Shown in pieces: positions 4,836-5,705 of a DNA stretch of 5,705 bases (position 1 is its first letter; every line of letters starts with the position of its first letter). The notes below the pieces were generated by a model, which was not told where the DNA came from, did not search any database, and saw only the letters and a program-made list of their open reading frames with translations. This stretch comes from GCA-2732805 sp964516605 (GTDB lineage: Bacteria; Pseudomonadota; Gammaproteobacteria; Coxiellales; Coxiellaceae), in the NCBI GenBank assembly GCA_964516605.1, contig CAZFAA010000097.1, positions 1-5,705 on the forward strand, in the 5' to 3' direction. Both the position numbers and the translations under genes were made by a program.

Positions 4836-5519
4836 ATGAAAAAATACATCGCACTCGCTTCTATTGGGTTACTCAGCAGCTCACTGAGCTATGCCGCAAC
4901 ACCCATGAATGACATACAAAAACTCAGCTATACCGTCGGCTTTAAAACAGGCCAACAACTCAAAACAAATCAAACTAAAATTGATACGCAAGCATTTGTT
5001 CAAGGCATCAAAGATGGCCTAGATAACGCACAACCTGCTTTGACTCCAGTACAAATGCAAGAAGTACTGCAATCGTATCAAAAAGAAATGATGTCTAAAA
5101 TTAAAGCTGCTACAGAGAAAGTAGGCGCTAAGAATCTTGCTGAAGCCAATGCATTTTTAGCGGCAAATGCTAAAAAACCAGGAGTGAAGACTATTGAGCC
5201 TGGCTTACAATACTCAGTACTGGTTGCAGGCAACGGACCAAAACCTGCTGCAACAGACACCGTCAAAGTAGACTACGAAGGCACACTACTTAACGGCCAA
5301 GTTTTTGATAGCTCTTACAAACGCGGCCAACCTATTTCATTTAAATTAAACCAAGTAATTCCAGGCTGGACGAAGGCCCTGACACAAATGCCTGAAGGCT
5401 CAACGTGGATGATCTATATTGCGCCTAATTTAGCATATGGTCCACAAGGTGCTATGGGTGCTATTGGCCCTAATCAAGCATTAATTTTTAAAGTACATCT
5501 GATTAAAGTCGTAAAATAG
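4836..5519 (+). CDS. mip: Exported Mip/FklB-type FKBP peptidyl-prolyl cis-trans isomerase
   Basis: FKBP-type isomerases of this group help proteins fold in the periplasm or at the cell surface by rotating Xaa-Pro bonds. The 227-residue product has a signal peptide with a likely cut after SYA (residue 20). An FKBP N-terminal dimerisation domain with a long helix spans about residues 27-115, and the FKBP catalytic domain about 136-226. Pocket residues can be placed: Y147 (VDYEG), F157 and D158 (VFDSS), F169, V174-I175 and W178 (QVIPGW), Y201 (LAYGP) and F218. MPEGSTW and the GAIGPNQALIFKVHLI ending closely resemble Legionella Mip. No lipobox Cys was seen, so it is probably soluble or peripherally attached. 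ATG at 4836 has AAGGA six bases upstream. No convincing own promoter was found in the 65 bases after rmuC, and a strong terminator follows. Mip proteins aid host-cell infection in Legionella, but this family is also housekeeping, so no virulence role is claimed. Confidence 0.95.
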   Translation: MKKYIALASIGLLSSSLSYAATPMNDIQKLSYTVGFKTGQQLKTNQTKIDTQAFVQGIKDGLDNAQPALTPVQMQEVLQSYQKEMMSKIKAATEKVGAKNLAEANAFLAANAKKPGVKTIEPGLQYSVLVAGNGPKPAATDTVKVDYEGTLLNGQVFDSSYKRGQPISFKLNQVIPGWTKALTQMPEGSTWMIYIAPNLAYGPQGAMGAIGPNQALIFKVHLIKVVK

Positions 5520-5532
5520 CGGATAATCAGAC

Positions 5533-5569
5533 AGCCCCTCTAAGAATTTTATCGTAGAGGGGCTATTTT
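5533..5569 (+). terminator. Intrinsic terminator after mip
   Basis: AGCCCCTCTA (5533-5542) pairs perfectly with TAGAGGGGCT (5555-5564) across a 12-base loop and is followed by ATTTTA. The 10-bp GC-containing stem lies 13 bases after the mip stop. The reverse strand lacks a T tract, so it acts on plus-strand transcripts, ending mip or an rmuC-mip message. Confidence 0.85.
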
Positions 5570-5639
5570 ACTCGAAAAAATTTACCGGCTTATCATCTTT
5601 TTTCGTAGACTCTCGCGCACACTCAGTTTTTCAAGAAAA

Positions 5640-5705
5640 TTATCCACTTATATGATCAACAGAATCTGGCAACTCCCCCGGCGCACTTGACAAATTTGGG
5701 GCAGG
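5640..5705 (-). CDS. Possible 3' end of a minus-strand gene
   Basis: Reading the minus strand in from the window edge, one frame stays open for 21 codons (PAPNLSSAPGELPDSVDHIS, then G) before TAA at 5640-5642. The Pro/Ser/Asp-rich composition would suit a protein tail, and the layout would be convergent with mip. The frame is too short to be statistically meaningful and no family is recognised. The 5570-5639 stretch between it and the mip terminator shows nothing else. Confidence 0.25.
   Translation of the reverse strand, partial: PAPNLSSAPGELPDSVDHISG

Overview
The window looks like chromosomal DNA from a gammaproteobacterium with an AT-leaning genome (roughly 40% G+C by eye). The best evidence is gene order: a divergent pair, bcp rightward and dapA leftward, with dapA followed by a BamC-position lipoprotein gene and then purC, as in Escherichia coli (bcp / dapA-bamC-purC). 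The Mip-type FKBP peptidyl-prolyl isomerase at the right end resembles the Legionella/Coxiella proteins, so a Legionellales-like organism is a reasonable guess but not proven. A run of ten N bases inside bcp shows that this is a draft assembly.

Left part (45-1574, minus strand): dapA, a very short bamC-like lipoprotein gene and the start of purC form a tight operon. The bamC-like gene overlaps dapA by 13 bases and lies 16 bases upstream of purC. It encodes only the BamD-binding N-terminal strand of BamC. purC stops after its N-terminal half, at a conserved motif, and the 47 bases at the window edge are very AT-rich. bcp (1684-2137, plus) diverges from dapA. The 109-base spacer can be read as two back-to-back promoters with overlapping -35 elements.

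Middle part (2168-3370, minus strand): a gene for a cysteine-rich lipoprotein (24 Cys in 172 residues, mostly NPCAAx hexapeptide repeats) is followed by a hairpin terminator. The poly-T tract of that terminator runs directly into the start codon of a 210-residue protein of unknown function rich in conserved-looking His/Tyr motifs. A promoter and a perfect 16-bp AT palindrome next to the ribosome binding site lie upstream of the Cys-rich gene. This pair is the least ordinary part of the window.

Right part (3598-5569, plus strand): rmuC, a membrane-anchored coiled-coil protein with a nuclease-like domain, is followed after 65 bases by an exported Mip/FklB-type isomerase gene that ends in a clear intrinsic terminator. 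The last 65-70 bases may hold the 3' end of a minus-strand gene. Functionally the window mixes housekeeping metabolism (lysine/peptidoglycan and purine synthesis), peroxide defence, envelope assembly and folding (BamC-like protein, Mip) and genome maintenance (RmuC), with one unexplained Cys-rich/His-rich gene pair.
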